Shown here piece by piece: positions 7,145-16,072 of a DNA stretch of 64,000 bases. The position numbers and the translations under genes are program-made. The DNA is from a virus, in IMG/VR virus record IMGVR_UViG_3300025115_000003, positions 21,694 through 85,693 of that record; one strand, given 5' to 3'. Each line of letters opens with the position of its first letter. Positions within the stretch are counted from its first letter, which is position 1. Below the pieces are notes generated by a model, which was not told where the DNA came from, ran no database searches, and saw only the letters and a list, made by a program, of their open reading frames with translations.

Positions 7145-9268
7145 ATGGCTAATTATATATTTGATGTTGAATGTATTCCTAATTTATTTTCTGTTATTTT
7201 TATTAAATCTGGTCAAACAGCTTTGATTAAAGATCACATCGAAGCCGATATAAAAGGATTAACTAATGAAATGAATACTATTTTAAATAAAATACGAAAA
7301 GAAGTATTTGTTATATTTTGGCAAGATGAGAATCACATGATAAACGATTTAGACAGATTATATAATTGGGTAACTAATAAAGGAACAGATAAAGAAAGAA
7401 TCTTTATAGGTTATAATAGTCAGAATTATGATAATATAATGATAGATTATATTATTACTCACTATAAGACTCTAAAGAAGATGCACTTAGCTGATATGCT
7501 CATTAAATTAAAAGAAATAAATGATTATATCATAGATTCCCAACAGATGTTTTTTGATATTAGGACAGAATTAGAATTAAATAAAAAGAGTTATTATTAT
7601 GCTGTAGATTTACAAAGTTTGAATAATTTACATAAGATTTCAAATAGAGTAAGTTTAAAGCAAGCAAGTATATCTTTAAAATGGTATAAACTTGAAGATT
7701 ATGAAATGCCCCCATATACAGATCAACAAGTAGAAGATTTATACGGATGGGATGTTACAGCAGAAGAAGTTAACTCTTTAAATAGTTTTAGTAGAAAAGT
7801 ACATTATTCTGAATTAAATCATTTAATATCTTATAACTATAATGATGTATTTATAACCAATGCTTTATTTGAAGCAAGCTTTGATGAATTATCCTCAAGA
7901 GTTGCAGCTTATAGTAAGTATGGTATGTATATGTATAGTTCTCCAAGAAGTGGTGTAGCTGAAAAAGTTATTAGGCATTTATATGCTCAATATACTGGTT
8001 TAGAATATAGAGATTTTGTTAATCAAAGAACTTGGAGAAAGATAATTAATTTTTCTGATATAGTAACTTCCAATGTATCTTTTAAAACTGTTAAGATGCA
8101 AGAGTTTTTAAAAGAAATAAAGAGGTTTTCTATTAATCCTTATGATCCTAAATCTAAAATGAAATTAAGTATCAACTTAAATGATAAACTGTATATCATG
8201 GGAGTTGGAGGATTACATTCTAAAGATTTAGGGGGAGTATTTAAATCAACAGAAAATTACATTATATTAGATGTTGATGCTGATTCATATTATCCTAAAA
8301 CAATAGTAAATAATAAATTTAAACCTGCTCATTTATCTGTAGTAATATTAACCATTATTAAAACTTTATTAGACGAGAGATTATATTACAAAAGGATTAA
8401 AGATAAAATAAATGCAAGTATACAGAAAATTGTAATAAATGCTATATTTGGTAAGATGGGAGATGCCGATAGTATTATGAAAGATGATCTTGCCATGTAT
8501 GCAGTTACAGTTAATAATCAATTATATTTGCTAATGTTGATTGAAGATTTTATATTAGCAGGAATTGAACCCATTAGTGCTAATACGGATGGTATTACTT
8601 GCAAAGTTAAAGTAGATCAGGTTGAAATTTATAATAAAACTATAAATAATTGGTGTAACAGATTAGGATTTACAGTAGAAGTGAATAGGTATGATCTTTA
8701 TGTTCGTACTTCAGTTAATGACTATTTAGCTAAAATTAATAATAACGGTAAGATAGAAATTAAAAGAAAAGGTGATTTTGATAAAGAGAAGTATAAAGAA
8801 TTAAGTTCGGGTTATTCTTATCCGATAGTACCAACTGCTATTGAAGAATATTACTTGAATGGTATTCCAATTAGACAAACTTTATATGAAGCAACAGATA
8901 TTTTAGATTTTTGTTTATCGGTTAAAACTGGTAAGAATTTTAAGAATGAATTTCACTATATAGATAAAACTACAGGTGAATTAGCTATTAAACCTCTAAC
9001 AAAACATTTAAGATATTATGCTTCTACATCAGGAGGAACTTTACTTAAAAGGAATTTAGAAACAAATGCTTTAACTAATATATTAAGTGGGCAAAATGTT
9101 ACTATTCTCAATAAGTTACTCCCTATTACTGATATTAGAGATTATAATATAAATTATAATTTTTATATTAGTAAATGTCAAGATATGATAGATAAAATAA
9201 ATAACAGTCAAACAAAAACTATGAAAAAACATAGTGGAACATTATTTGATAATTTAGACGATGAGTGA
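7145..9268 (+). CDS. family B DNA polymerase with 3'-5' exonuclease
   Basis: This 707-residue protein is the replicative polymerase. The exonuclease domain comes first: Exo I FDVECIP near the N-terminus, Exo II IGYNSQNYDNIM, Exo III SYNYNDV. The polymerase domain has motif A DVDADSYYP (376-384), motif B KIVINAIFGKMG (428-439) and motif C ANTDGIT, with Asp482 as the catalytic acid. Motif C carries Asn in place of the first Asp of the usual DTD. The length fits compact phage PolB enzymes, as in those crAss-like lineages that use PolB instead of PolA. It overlaps the next gene by 8 bases. Confidence 0.9.
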   Translation: MANYIFDVECIPNLFSVIFIKSGQTALIKDHIEADIKGLTNEMNTILNKIRKEVFVIFWQDENHMINDLDRLYNWVTNKGTDKERIFIGYNSQNYDNIMIDYIITHYKTLKKMHLADMLIKLKEINDYIIDSQQMFFDIRTELELNKKSYYYAVDLQSLNNLHKISNRVSLKQASISLKWYKLEDYEMPPYTDQQVEDLYGWDVTAEEVNSLNSFSRKVHYSELNHLISYNYNDVFITNALFEASFDELSSRVAAYSKYGMYMYSSPRSGVAEKVIRHLYAQYTGLEYRDFVNQRTWRKIINFSDIVTSNVSFKTVKMQEFLKEIKRFSINPYDPKSKMKLSINLNDKLYIMGVGGLHSKDLGGVFKSTENYIILDVDADSYYPKTIVNNKFKPAHLSVVILTIIKTLLDERLYYKRIKDKINASIQKIVINAIFGKMGDADSIMKDDLAMYAVTVNNQLYLLMLIEDFILAGIEPISANTDGITCKVKVDQVEIYNKTINNWCNRLGFTVEVNRYDLYVRTSVNDYLAKINNNGKIEIKRKGDFDKEKYKELSSGYSYPIVPTAIEEYYLNGIPIRQTLYEATDILDFCLSVKTGKNFKNEFHYIDKTTGELAIKPLTKHLRYYASTSGGTLLKRNLETNALTNILSGQNVTILNKLLPITDIRDYNINYNFYISKCQDMIDKINNSQTKTMKKHSGTLFDNLDDE

Positions 9269-9611
9269 AAGAGTATTTGATACAATATTATTTGAAGAAA
9301 ATGATGTTGTAGTACGAAAAAATAAAGCATTAGATGCTTATGGAAAAGAGCCTAAAGCTGAAAGAATATGTAAGACAATACAAGTTAATTCAGGTACAGG
9401 ATATGTCTATCAGATTATATATTTTTATAGTAATCCTAATTCTCCATTTGTAGCATATGAATTTGAACCATATGATGAAGTGCAGAAAAAAGAATATTAT
9501 GAGATACTTAAATCGGTAGAAAAGGAAAACAAACCTAAAGGTAAAGATAAGCATAAGAAAGTGGAATCTGAACCGTTGGTTATTAAAAACTTTGAACAAT
9601 TAAAACGATGA
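9261..9611 (+). CDS. hypothetical protein with basic C-terminal tail
   Basis: The 116-residue product has a compact N-terminal beta region (RICKTIQVNSGTGYVYQII, FYSNPNSPFVAYEFEPYDE) followed by a lysine-rich linker (KENKPKGKDKHKKVE). Its position directly behind the polymerase (8-base overlap) suggests a DNA-associated accessory protein, but the family was not recognised. Confidence 0.6.
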   Translation: MSERVFDTILFEENDVVVRKNKALDAYGKEPKAERICKTIQVNSGTGYVYQIIYFYSNPNSPFVAYEFEPYDEVQKKEYYEILKSVEKENKPKGKDKHKKVESEPLVIKNFEQLKR

Positions 9612-10351
9612 ATAAAATACAACTAACAATTAATTATGGAGTAAGTACAGTTTTAATCATTTTAACTATTATATTTTTAACAGGAATGTTAAAATATAAA
9701 TCTACAATTAATGATTTAACAGAGTTACAAACTTTAACTACTAATGAATTAACAATATATAAAGATGAAAATAGTAAACTTATTTATACCAATAGTGTAT
9801 TAGAATTAGATAACTTTAAGCATTTAGAAAATATTAAATCAAACGATAGCACAGTCCAAAGACTTAGACAATTAATAAAAAAAGAAAAAAACATTAACAG
9901 CCAATTACAAGGACTTATACTATTACAATCACAAACACAATTAGCATATAAAGACTCAATAGAAAATCTTATTGTTTCTTATGATAGTATTATCAAAGAT
10001 GGAGTAGTTCATCATTATCCTACTTATTCAAGAAAAGTAGATATGTTTAATAATTGGATAACTGGTAATATTGAATTGGGAAAAAGTAAGTTTGATATTA
10101 ATCTACAAGTAAAAAGTGATTATGATATAATATTGATAAAAGAAAGAAAAAATATATTTAAACCATATGAATATAAAATTAAAGTATCTAATCTTAATCC
10201 GTATGTTACCACTGGAGGAATAACTACAGTACAAAAGAAAGTTAAAAAAGATAGATATAATATATCTATTTCTGGAGGGTATGGTATGGGTAAAGATGGA
10301 TTTACAGGATTTGTAGGTATAACTGGAGGTTATTCAATAATTACTTTCTAA
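9608..10351 (+). CDS. membrane-anchored coiled-coil protein with beta-rich C-terminus
   Basis: The 247-residue product has one N-terminal transmembrane helix (about residues 12-29), a long coiled coil (30-135) and a beta-rich C-terminal third with glycine-alternating strands (ISISGGYGMGKDGF, FVGITGGYSIITF) that ends in Phe. The tail resembles terminal strands of outer-membrane beta-barrels, and the whole resembles Bacteroidota phage and conjugative-element proteins of unknown function (DUF6808-like, from memory). If the membrane helix is in the inner membrane, the protein could bridge the envelope. It is embedded in the replication operon, with 4-base and 1-base overlaps to its neighbours. 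Confidence 0.6.
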   Translation: MNKIQLTINYGVSTVLIILTIIFLTGMLKYKSTINDLTELQTLTTNELTIYKDENSKLIYTNSVLELDNFKHLENIKSNDSTVQRLRQLIKKEKNINSQLQGLILLQSQTQLAYKDSIENLIVSYDSIIKDGVVHHYPTYSRKVDMFNNWITGNIELGKSKFDINLQVKSDYDIILIKERKNIFKPYEYKIKVSNLNPYVTTGGITTVQKKVKKDRYNISISGGYGMGKDGFTGFVGITGGYSIITF

Positions 10352-11751
10352 TGAATAGAATTGAAAGACAAGAAGTATCTATTAAAAAAGCAATAGATTC
10401 TAATTTACATGGTTTATTGCATCTATGTGTTAGATTTGGTAAAACTCGAATAGGTTTAAAATTATATCAATATGCTATAAGTATAGGATTAAAACCTCTT
10501 ATATTAGTACCAAGTCTTACTATTAAAAATGGTTGGATACTGGAAGATCAAAAGTCAACTAATATCCAACCTATTATTGTAACTATTTCTCAATTACTTT
10601 CAGTAAGTAAATCCTTCAATGTGGATTTACTTATAGTAGACGAGATACATAAATTTACTTCTGATGAAAGATATAATTTAATAAACAAAGGTTTAATTAA
10701 ATATAATAGATTAATAGGATTAACTGCTACATTACCTTTAGGTAATAATTTAACTAAACTTAAAACTATTGTTCCTGTTATAGATCATATATCTGAATCC
10801 GAAGCTATCACTAATAATTGGGTTAGTCAATTTGTCGAATATAATATTAGTTTAGAATTAAGTGATAATGACAAATATACTTATGTAAAATTAACTGAAA
10901 GTATTAGTGAATACTTACAAACTTTTGCTAATCTTGAGAATTATATAACTCATGGAGGAATTAAATTATTTAATTCTACTATGGATTTACTATATGGTTG
11001 TTTTAGAGGAGCAAATGTAAGAGGTTTTCCTCATATAAGTTCTGAAATTATAGCCAAAACTTTAATTGAGGTAATGCGACAAGGAAAAGAAGATGAATTT
11101 TGGAATCTATCTAATATTAAAGAACAAGGAAGTGCATTTGCAAGAAAGGTAGATTTAAGAAACGATATTCTTATTGCTAATCGCATTAAATTACAAGCTG
11201 TATTAGATATATATGATACTCTAAAAGTTCCTACTTTATGTTTTAATGATTCGATTGTTTTTTCAGATATAATTGCAGAAAAGGTAAATGAAAAATACCC
11301 TAATCAAGCTATGAGTTATCATAGTAAATTAGAAAGTAAACCTTTAATTGATAACTTAACAGGAGAATATTATAGATATGTAGGGGGAACTAAAGCAGGA
11401 CAGCCTAAATTATTTAGTAAAGCTAAGCAATTAGAATATGCTATTCTTGCAATAGAACATGGAGTAATGAGTTTTATATCTACCGTTAAGGCTTTAGATG
11501 AAGGAATTACTATTCCTAATATTGAATGTTTAATTACAACTGCTGGAACTTTTAATCCTATTCAATATGAACAAAGAACTGGTAGAGCTAAAACTTATGT
11601 AAGTAGTGATAAAATTGCTAAAATATACAATTTGTTTTTTAATGATTTTGAATATGAAGGTAAAGTATATAAATCCAGAGATAAAACTAAATTGTTAAGT
11701 AGGCAAACAAACAGTAGTAATGTAAAAAATATATCTTTATCGGATGTATAA
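10351..11751 (+). CDS. SF2 helicase (SNF2/DEAD-like)
   Basis: This 466-residue DNA helicase or translocase has motif I in variant form (LCVRFGKTRIG, Lys31), motif II VDEIH (about residues 96-100), motif III LTATLP, and the C-terminal RecA lobe with motif V (STVKALDEGITIPN) and motif VI QRTGRAKTY. SF2 enzymes of this kind are conserved in crAss-like phages. It is the last gene before an 89-base gap carrying a host-type promoter. The P-loop lacks the usual first glycines, as in some phage SF2 helicases, and is not a sign of decay. Confidence 0.85.
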   Translation: MNRIERQEVSIKKAIDSNLHGLLHLCVRFGKTRIGLKLYQYAISIGLKPLILVPSLTIKNGWILEDQKSTNIQPIIVTISQLLSVSKSFNVDLLIVDEIHKFTSDERYNLINKGLIKYNRLIGLTATLPLGNNLTKLKTIVPVIDHISESEAITNNWVSQFVEYNISLELSDNDKYTYVKLTESISEYLQTFANLENYITHGGIKLFNSTMDLLYGCFRGANVRGFPHISSEIIAKTLIEVMRQGKEDEFWNLSNIKEQGSAFARKVDLRNDILIANRIKLQAVLDIYDTLKVPTLCFNDSIVFSDIIAEKVNEKYPNQAMSYHSKLESKPLIDNLTGEYYRYVGGTKAGQPKLFSKAKQLEYAILAIEHGVMSFISTVKALDEGITIPNIECLITTAGTFNPIQYEQRTGRAKTYVSSDKIAKIYNLFFNDFEYEGKVYKSRDKTKLLSRQTNSSNVKNISLSDV

Positions 11752-11786
11752 TTTTTGCAAAAATATCAAAAATATTTGCCAAAAGT

Positions 11787-11818
11787 ATTGACAAGTATTG
11801 AAATTTATATTATCTTTG
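11787..11818 (+). promoter_or_regulatory. Bacteroidota-type promoter
   Basis: ATTG at 11,787-11,790, exactly 20 bases, then TATCTTTG at 11,811-11,818, ending 22 bases before the next ATG. It matches the TTTG / TAnnTTTG consensus with the same spacing as the sites at 3,655 and 47,878. It should drive the RecT-like gene and possibly the pair after it. Confidence 0.8.
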
Positions 11819-11840
11819 TAATCTATCTAATAAACATTAT

Positions 11841-12821
11841 ATGGAGAATGAAAAAACCGATTTATCGCCCTTTACAGAGGGGCAAGATGTAGTCCATACC
11901 TCACAACAAGCTGAAGAAAAATCTATCAGCCAGAGCCTTCCTGTAAAGTCTATTGGGCAAAATTCGCTTGTTAAGTCTTTACAAGAATTTGACCAATTTG
12001 CAGAAGTAATTATTAAATCTGATTATGCTAAAGGTTTCAAAAGAGTAATAAAAAACAAAGAAACAGGAAAAGATGAAGAAGTTGTATTAAAAGAAGATAT
12101 TATAGCATGTCTGATGGTAGGACAAGAATTAGGTATTAAACCAATGGGTTGTTTAGCACTTGGTAATAAACTTAATGTTAAGTCCTATTTTTCTGTATTG
12201 AAAGGTAGAGAATTAGGACTTGATCCTATAACTTCAATTAGTAAAATATACAATATAGAAACTTCACAAGGTACAGTTTTAAGTTTAGCAGTAGATATCA
12301 TTAATAAAGTTATTTTAGAGAATAGTAAAAAAGTAGAACTAATTAGAGATTTTGAACTTGTACCTTTATATTATACTGTAGTAGGAAATGTATATGTAGG
12401 ACATAAATATAACATATTAGATATAAATGGAATACTAAAAGAAAATTATTTTATATATTTAAATAGTACTCCTGTAGAAGAGGTTGAGGCAAATAAACAT
12501 AAAATTGTAATTAGACCTATTGGATTTACTCACATAAGTTCTTTAAGAATTACAACTGATACGAAAGATGTAATCTATCATTATAGTTTACAAGAAGCTA
12601 TAGATGCTGGATTATATAGAGGATTTCATTCATCATTAAAAGATGATAAAGGAAATCCTATTTATGTACCAGGTAGAGATAATTGGAATAAACACAATTC
12701 TACTATGTTAAGAAATAGAGTAACTTCTATAGCAGGTAGAGATTCTTTTCCACATAAACTACATGGTAGTTATACTCCTGAAGAAGTATCTGAATTTGCA
12801 GATGCTATTGTTATTGAATAA
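11841..12821 (+). CDS. RecT-like single-strand annealing protein
   Basis: The 326-residue product is predicted to anneal ssDNA during phage recombination. It shows RecT-type hallmarks: GQELGIKPMGCLALG and GRELGLDPITSISKIY in the core, and the C-terminal signature ML.NRV..IAGRDSFP followed by G.YTPEEV. The first 55 residues are a low-complexity Ser/Gln-rich extension. A dedicated host-type promoter lies directly upstream. The 165-base noncoding gap after it (12,822-12,986) is extremely AT-rich with no convincing -7 box. Assignment rests on motif resemblance and has not been tested by profile search. Confidence 0.65.
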   Translation: MENEKTDLSPFTEGQDVVHTSQQAEEKSISQSLPVKSIGQNSLVKSLQEFDQFAEVIIKSDYAKGFKRVIKNKETGKDEEVVLKEDIIACLMVGQELGIKPMGCLALGNKLNVKSYFSVLKGRELGLDPITSISKIYNIETSQGTVLSLAVDIINKVILENSKKVELIRDFELVPLYYTVVGNVYVGHKYNILDINGILKENYFIYLNSTPVEEVEANKHKIVIRPIGFTHISSLRITTDTKDVIYHYSLQEAIDAGLYRGFHSSLKDDKGNPIYVPGRDNWNKHNSTMLRNRVTSIAGRDSFPHKLHGSYTPEEVSEFADAIVIE

Positions 12822-12986
12822 TTTTAATTAATATATTGTAATATTAATTTCCTCTTATATTATAAATCCAAAGTAATATATACTAATACATTTAAGATAA
12901 TAGTAAGACTGAAAGGAAATAGAATAATATATTAATTCAGTTATAATTAATTAATTAATTTTTTAACTTTTAAAATCATAAAATTT

Positions 12987-13598
12987 ATGTTTCAATTTAA
13001 AAATGCGTTAGTAATAAGTGGTAGTAAATCAGTTAATGAAGCTGAACCGGTAATTGAACTTAATTCAACCTTAAATACCTTTACCTTGAATAAGAAAGCG
13101 ATGCTTTTGTTGGATATTACTCCTGGTGAAGATAGAGTTGCTATGTTTGATATGGCTGGACAAGGTGCTACAGATCATAATGACAGATTTTACATTTGTA
13201 AATCATTTGATATTCAAAAAGGAAACAGTTCAGTACCAGCAGGAGCATTGGTTTCTACAACTGGTAAGTTTTCTTACAATCGTATCTATGGGGCAATGAT
13301 CTGTGAAGATATGGATGTAATTGATATTACTCCTGAAGCAATGGTTGAACGTGGAGTTGTTTATCCTAAAGTTAAGGGAGCAAACACTCAATATATTTCC
13401 AAAAAAGTTGGAAATGGAAAGTTGGAGCTTTACAAGAATGGTGAAGAAATAGAAGTTCGTGATGGAATCATGCGTAAGCTGGCTCTTATTACTAATCTTC
13501 AATTTACCGAACACGTTAGCACAAGAGCTAATTCTATTGAAGATGAAGCAACTGTTGATCAAACACAGGGCGATTTGTTTTCAGATGATCGTGAATAA
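12987..13598 (+). CDS. hypothetical protein with acidic C-terminal tail (SSB-like tail)
   Basis: The 203-residue product has a beta-rich body and an acidic tail ending DLFSDDRE, the kind of tip used by single-stranded DNA-binding proteins to recruit partners. No OB-fold signature could be confirmed. Its codons are visibly less AT-biased than its neighbours (more C/G-ending codons), which usually marks strong expression. It forms a two-gene unit with the next gene, 30 bases away, ending in a strong terminator. ssDNA binding is an inference from tail and context. Confidence 0.7.
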   Translation: MFQFKNALVISGSKSVNEAEPVIELNSTLNTFTLNKKAMLLLDITPGEDRVAMFDMAGQGATDHNDRFYICKSFDIQKGNSSVPAGALVSTTGKFSYNRIYGAMICEDMDVIDITPEAMVERGVVYPKVKGANTQYISKKVGNGKLELYKNGEEIEVRDGIMRKLALITNLQFTEHVSTRANSIEDEATVDQTQGDLFSDDRE

Positions 13599-13628
13599 TT
13601 AAGTAATTAACTAACTAAATAATAATAG

Positions 13629-14396
13629 ATGTTACAAATAGATATTAATCAAAATGTAACCAGTAGGCTACAATTTGAACCAATTGAAGCACACAATGGA
13701 TTTTGTTTAGGTTTTCTAAACAATGTAAGTATTGAAACCTCTCCTGTAAATGAAGATGCTAAATGGGAATTTAAAGGATATGAAACTCCTCGTTTGGTCT
13801 TTGAATTTATTCAAAAGAAAGACCAATATAATACTAAAGAAAGGTTTCATATTCATTCAGAACTTCCAATTAGCAGACTTAAATCCAATGGAGAAAGTCG
13901 TGAAGAAGCTACTATCGTAAAAGATTATTTAGCTTTATGGGGTAGAGTTAAACATATCCATGATATGTTTAGTACTTCTGCTAATTTTAAGGCAATTACC
14001 GAAGCCCCTAAGTTTACTCCTGAAGCAGATATTGCTACAAGACTTGCAGAATTTAAAAAATTCTTTGAGAATATGGTTAATCTGTTTAATATGGGTACAG
14101 ACGGTAATCCTATCTATAAACCTTTTACTGTTGAAGGTACTGAAAAGTGTTTGACTCTTAAACTTATTGTTAATACTCTTAACGATAAGAGTTATTTAGG
14201 TTTTCCTAAATATGTTGGGCAAGGATTTGCTGAAAGAACTACTATTAATAATGGTAAGATTGATACAGCATTGAAGTTTCAACCCAAAGAAACTTATAGA
14301 ATAACTTCAGCGGTTATTCCTCCTGTACCAAATCAAATGAGCAATAAAGCAAGTAATTTGCCCGCAGATGTTTTGAGTATTATTCAACAACAGTAA
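13629..14396 (+). CDS. conserved-looking phage protein, possible DNA-binding partner
   Basis: The 255-residue product has an N-terminal beta region (FEPIEAHNGFCLGFLNNV, AKWEFKGYETPRLVFEF), a helical middle (residues 90-160) and a C-terminal strand region ending in a Gln-rich tip. It shares the less AT-biased composition of the upstream gene. Placed between the RecT-like and primase genes, it is probably an abundant replication protein; an ssDNA-binding role is possible but no motif was recognised. Confidence 0.65.
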   Translation: MLQIDINQNVTSRLQFEPIEAHNGFCLGFLNNVSIETSPVNEDAKWEFKGYETPRLVFEFIQKKDQYNTKERFHIHSELPISRLKSNGESREEATIVKDYLALWGRVKHIHDMFSTSANFKAITEAPKFTPEADIATRLAEFKKFFENMVNLFNMGTDGNPIYKPFTVEGTEKCLTLKLIVNTLNDKSYLGFPKYVGQGFAERTTINNGKIDTALKFQPKETYRITSAVIPPVPNQMSNKASNLPADVLSIIQQQ

Positions 14397-14416
14397 TTAT
14401 TAACTTAATTAAAGAT

Positions 14417-14450
14417 AAAAGAGGGTTAGTGATAACCCTCTTTTATTTTT
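14417..14450 (+). terminator. strong rho-independent terminator
   Basis: AAAAGAGGGTTA (14,417-14,428) pairs perfectly with TAACCCTCTTTT (14,433-14,444) around GTGA, then ATTTTT. It closes the 11,841-14,396 unit. Confidence 0.9.
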
Positions 14451-14466
14451 GTTTATTTTTGCAATA

Positions 14467-15681
14467 ATGATTGATGATAATATAAAATATTATATTTTAA
14501 ATAACTACGATCAAGTAGAAATGTTTAGTTTTTATTTACAGATACCAATAGAAGATATACAAGAATCAATTAAACTTAAAAGAAATATACTAAATTTACA
14601 TAGAGGAGATACTGCTCCTTCTTTAAAATTTTATTACGATGGAGGTAAATTAAAAGTCTTTGATTATGGAAATGTATTTTACAGAGGAGATATATTCGAT
14701 ATTGTATCACTAGTAACAGGAGATAAAGGCTTTATTAATTCTTGTACTCATATATTACAAAAATTTAAACCAGGAATAAATAATCCTATATTAACATCAA
14801 GAAAAAATAAATATTTATATACATATACATTTAGAAATTATAGTTCTAAAGAAATTACATATTGGTATAATGCAGGTATAACATATGAACATTTAAAAAA
14901 TAGAGGAATATTATTAGCAAATGAAGTACATAGAGATGGAGTTAGAATACATTATTATAATCAAAACAATCCTGGATTTATTTATATATTAGGATTTCAA
15001 GAAGAAGAATTGTTTACTTTATATAAACCTTTTGAGAAAAAAGAATTTAAGTTTACTAAAAATTATAATTATCCAATCGAAGGAATAAATGAACTATATG
15101 AATCTGAAAACTTAATTATTACTAAGAGTAGAAAAGATAAGTTGACCATAGAAAGTTTAATTGATAACGGTAATATAGTTAAACAAGTAAGTAAATTAGT
15201 TAAAAGATTAGATTTACCCCCCTTTCAATATTATTCTTTTTATGTAGGGTTTTATGACAATACGTATCATATTAATTCAGATTATTGTATAACTAATTTA
15301 TCCAGTGAATCTATATTACTATCAAATAAATTAATAGATTTTCTAAAATCTAAACATAAAAGAATATTTATATTCTATGATTATGATTTAACAGGAATAA
15401 TCAATAGTTATTTTTATGCTAAATTACATTCATTTATTCCTATATTTATAGGAAGACCAAAAGATAAAATTATAGAAAAACTAACACCAGAAATAGTAAA
15501 ATTAATAACTAATAAATTTTTAGAATATGAAATAATATTTGAAATTAACGAGTTTATACAATTCGTAGATTTTCATTCAGGTAATGAAGAATCAAAAGAT
15601 ATGTTTGAATTAGCAAATTATAATATTAATAAAGCTAAAACTTTTTTAAATGGACTTGAAACATATAAGAAGAAAACATAA
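14467..15681 (+). CDS. DNA primase (TOPRIM, DnaG-like)
   Basis: This 404-residue enzyme should make RNA primers for lagging-strand synthesis. The N-terminal region HRGDTAPSLKFYYDGGKL ... DYGNVFYRGDIFDIVS matches the DnaG-type zinc-binding-domain fold but lacks its Cys/His ligands, as in many phages. The TOPRIM DxD (FIFYDYDLTG, about residue 305) supplies metal binding. The ATG at 14,467 is preferred; an upstream TTG lies inside the terminator tract. It begins a new operon and overlaps the next gene by 32 bases. Confidence 0.75.
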   Translation: MIDDNIKYYILNNYDQVEMFSFYLQIPIEDIQESIKLKRNILNLHRGDTAPSLKFYYDGGKLKVFDYGNVFYRGDIFDIVSLVTGDKGFINSCTHILQKFKPGINNPILTSRKNKYLYTYTFRNYSSKEITYWYNAGITYEHLKNRGILLANEVHRDGVRIHYYNQNNPGFIYILGFQEEELFTLYKPFEKKEFKFTKNYNYPIEGINELYESENLIITKSRKDKLTIESLIDNGNIVKQVSKLVKRLDLPPFQYYSFYVGFYDNTYHINSDYCITNLSSESILLSNKLIDFLKSKHKRIFIFYDYDLTGIINSYFYAKLHSFIPIFIGRPKDKIIEKLTPEIVKLITNKFLEYEIIFEINEFIQFVDFHSGNEESKDMFELANYNINKAKTFLNGLETYKKKT

Positions 15682-16072
15682 GTTCTTAGGTATAAAAGAA
15701 GAGGAATTTCTATTCGGAGTACCTGTAACAGAACAACAATGTAATGAATTTTTAGATGAAATGACAAACTTATCAGATAATGATTTCTTTAATAAATATT
15801 TATTCTACAAGGAAAAAGTATTAATGTTAGGAAATGTAAATGATAAATCAAGAAAGTTAATGGAACTTGTAATAGATTCTATAGATTTACCAAATGGTAA
15901 GAAGTCTTTTACTTGTTTTACTGGAGATTGGAAAAGATGTATTGATAAATCTCCAACTATTATACATGAGGACATAAGTTCTTCATGGAATTGTTTAGTT
16001 GAATATTTAGGTCATCCTGAATATGCTATAATATTAAAATTTAAACCAGATGAACATGAATTTCTTATATAA
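15650..16072 (+). CDS. hypothetical protein
   Basis: The 140-residue product overlaps the end of the primase gene by 32 bases and the start of the ligase gene by 23. It contains a Lys/Arg-rich N-terminus (IRRKHKFLG), and a WKRCIDKSPTIIHE stretch. No domain was recognised; tight coupling on both sides argues for a replication-associated role. Confidence 0.6.
   Translation: MDLKHIRRKHKFLGIKEEEFLFGVPVTEQQCNEFLDEMTNLSDNDFFNKYLFYKEKVLMLGNVNDKSRKLMELVIDSIDLPNGKKSFTCFTGDWKRCIDKSPTIIHEDISSSWNCLVEYLGHPEYAIILKFKPDEHEFLI

Noticed and set aside
12822-12986. Host-type promoter before the 12,987 gene (TACATTTA at 12,887)
   Set aside because: The last base of the -7 box does not match and there is no TTG at the right distance.
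14444-14461. Two TATTTTTG sequences as -7 promoter boxes before the primase
   Set aside because: They are in the T tract of a terminator, have no TTG about 20 bases upstream, and the second would place the transcript start at or inside the start codon.
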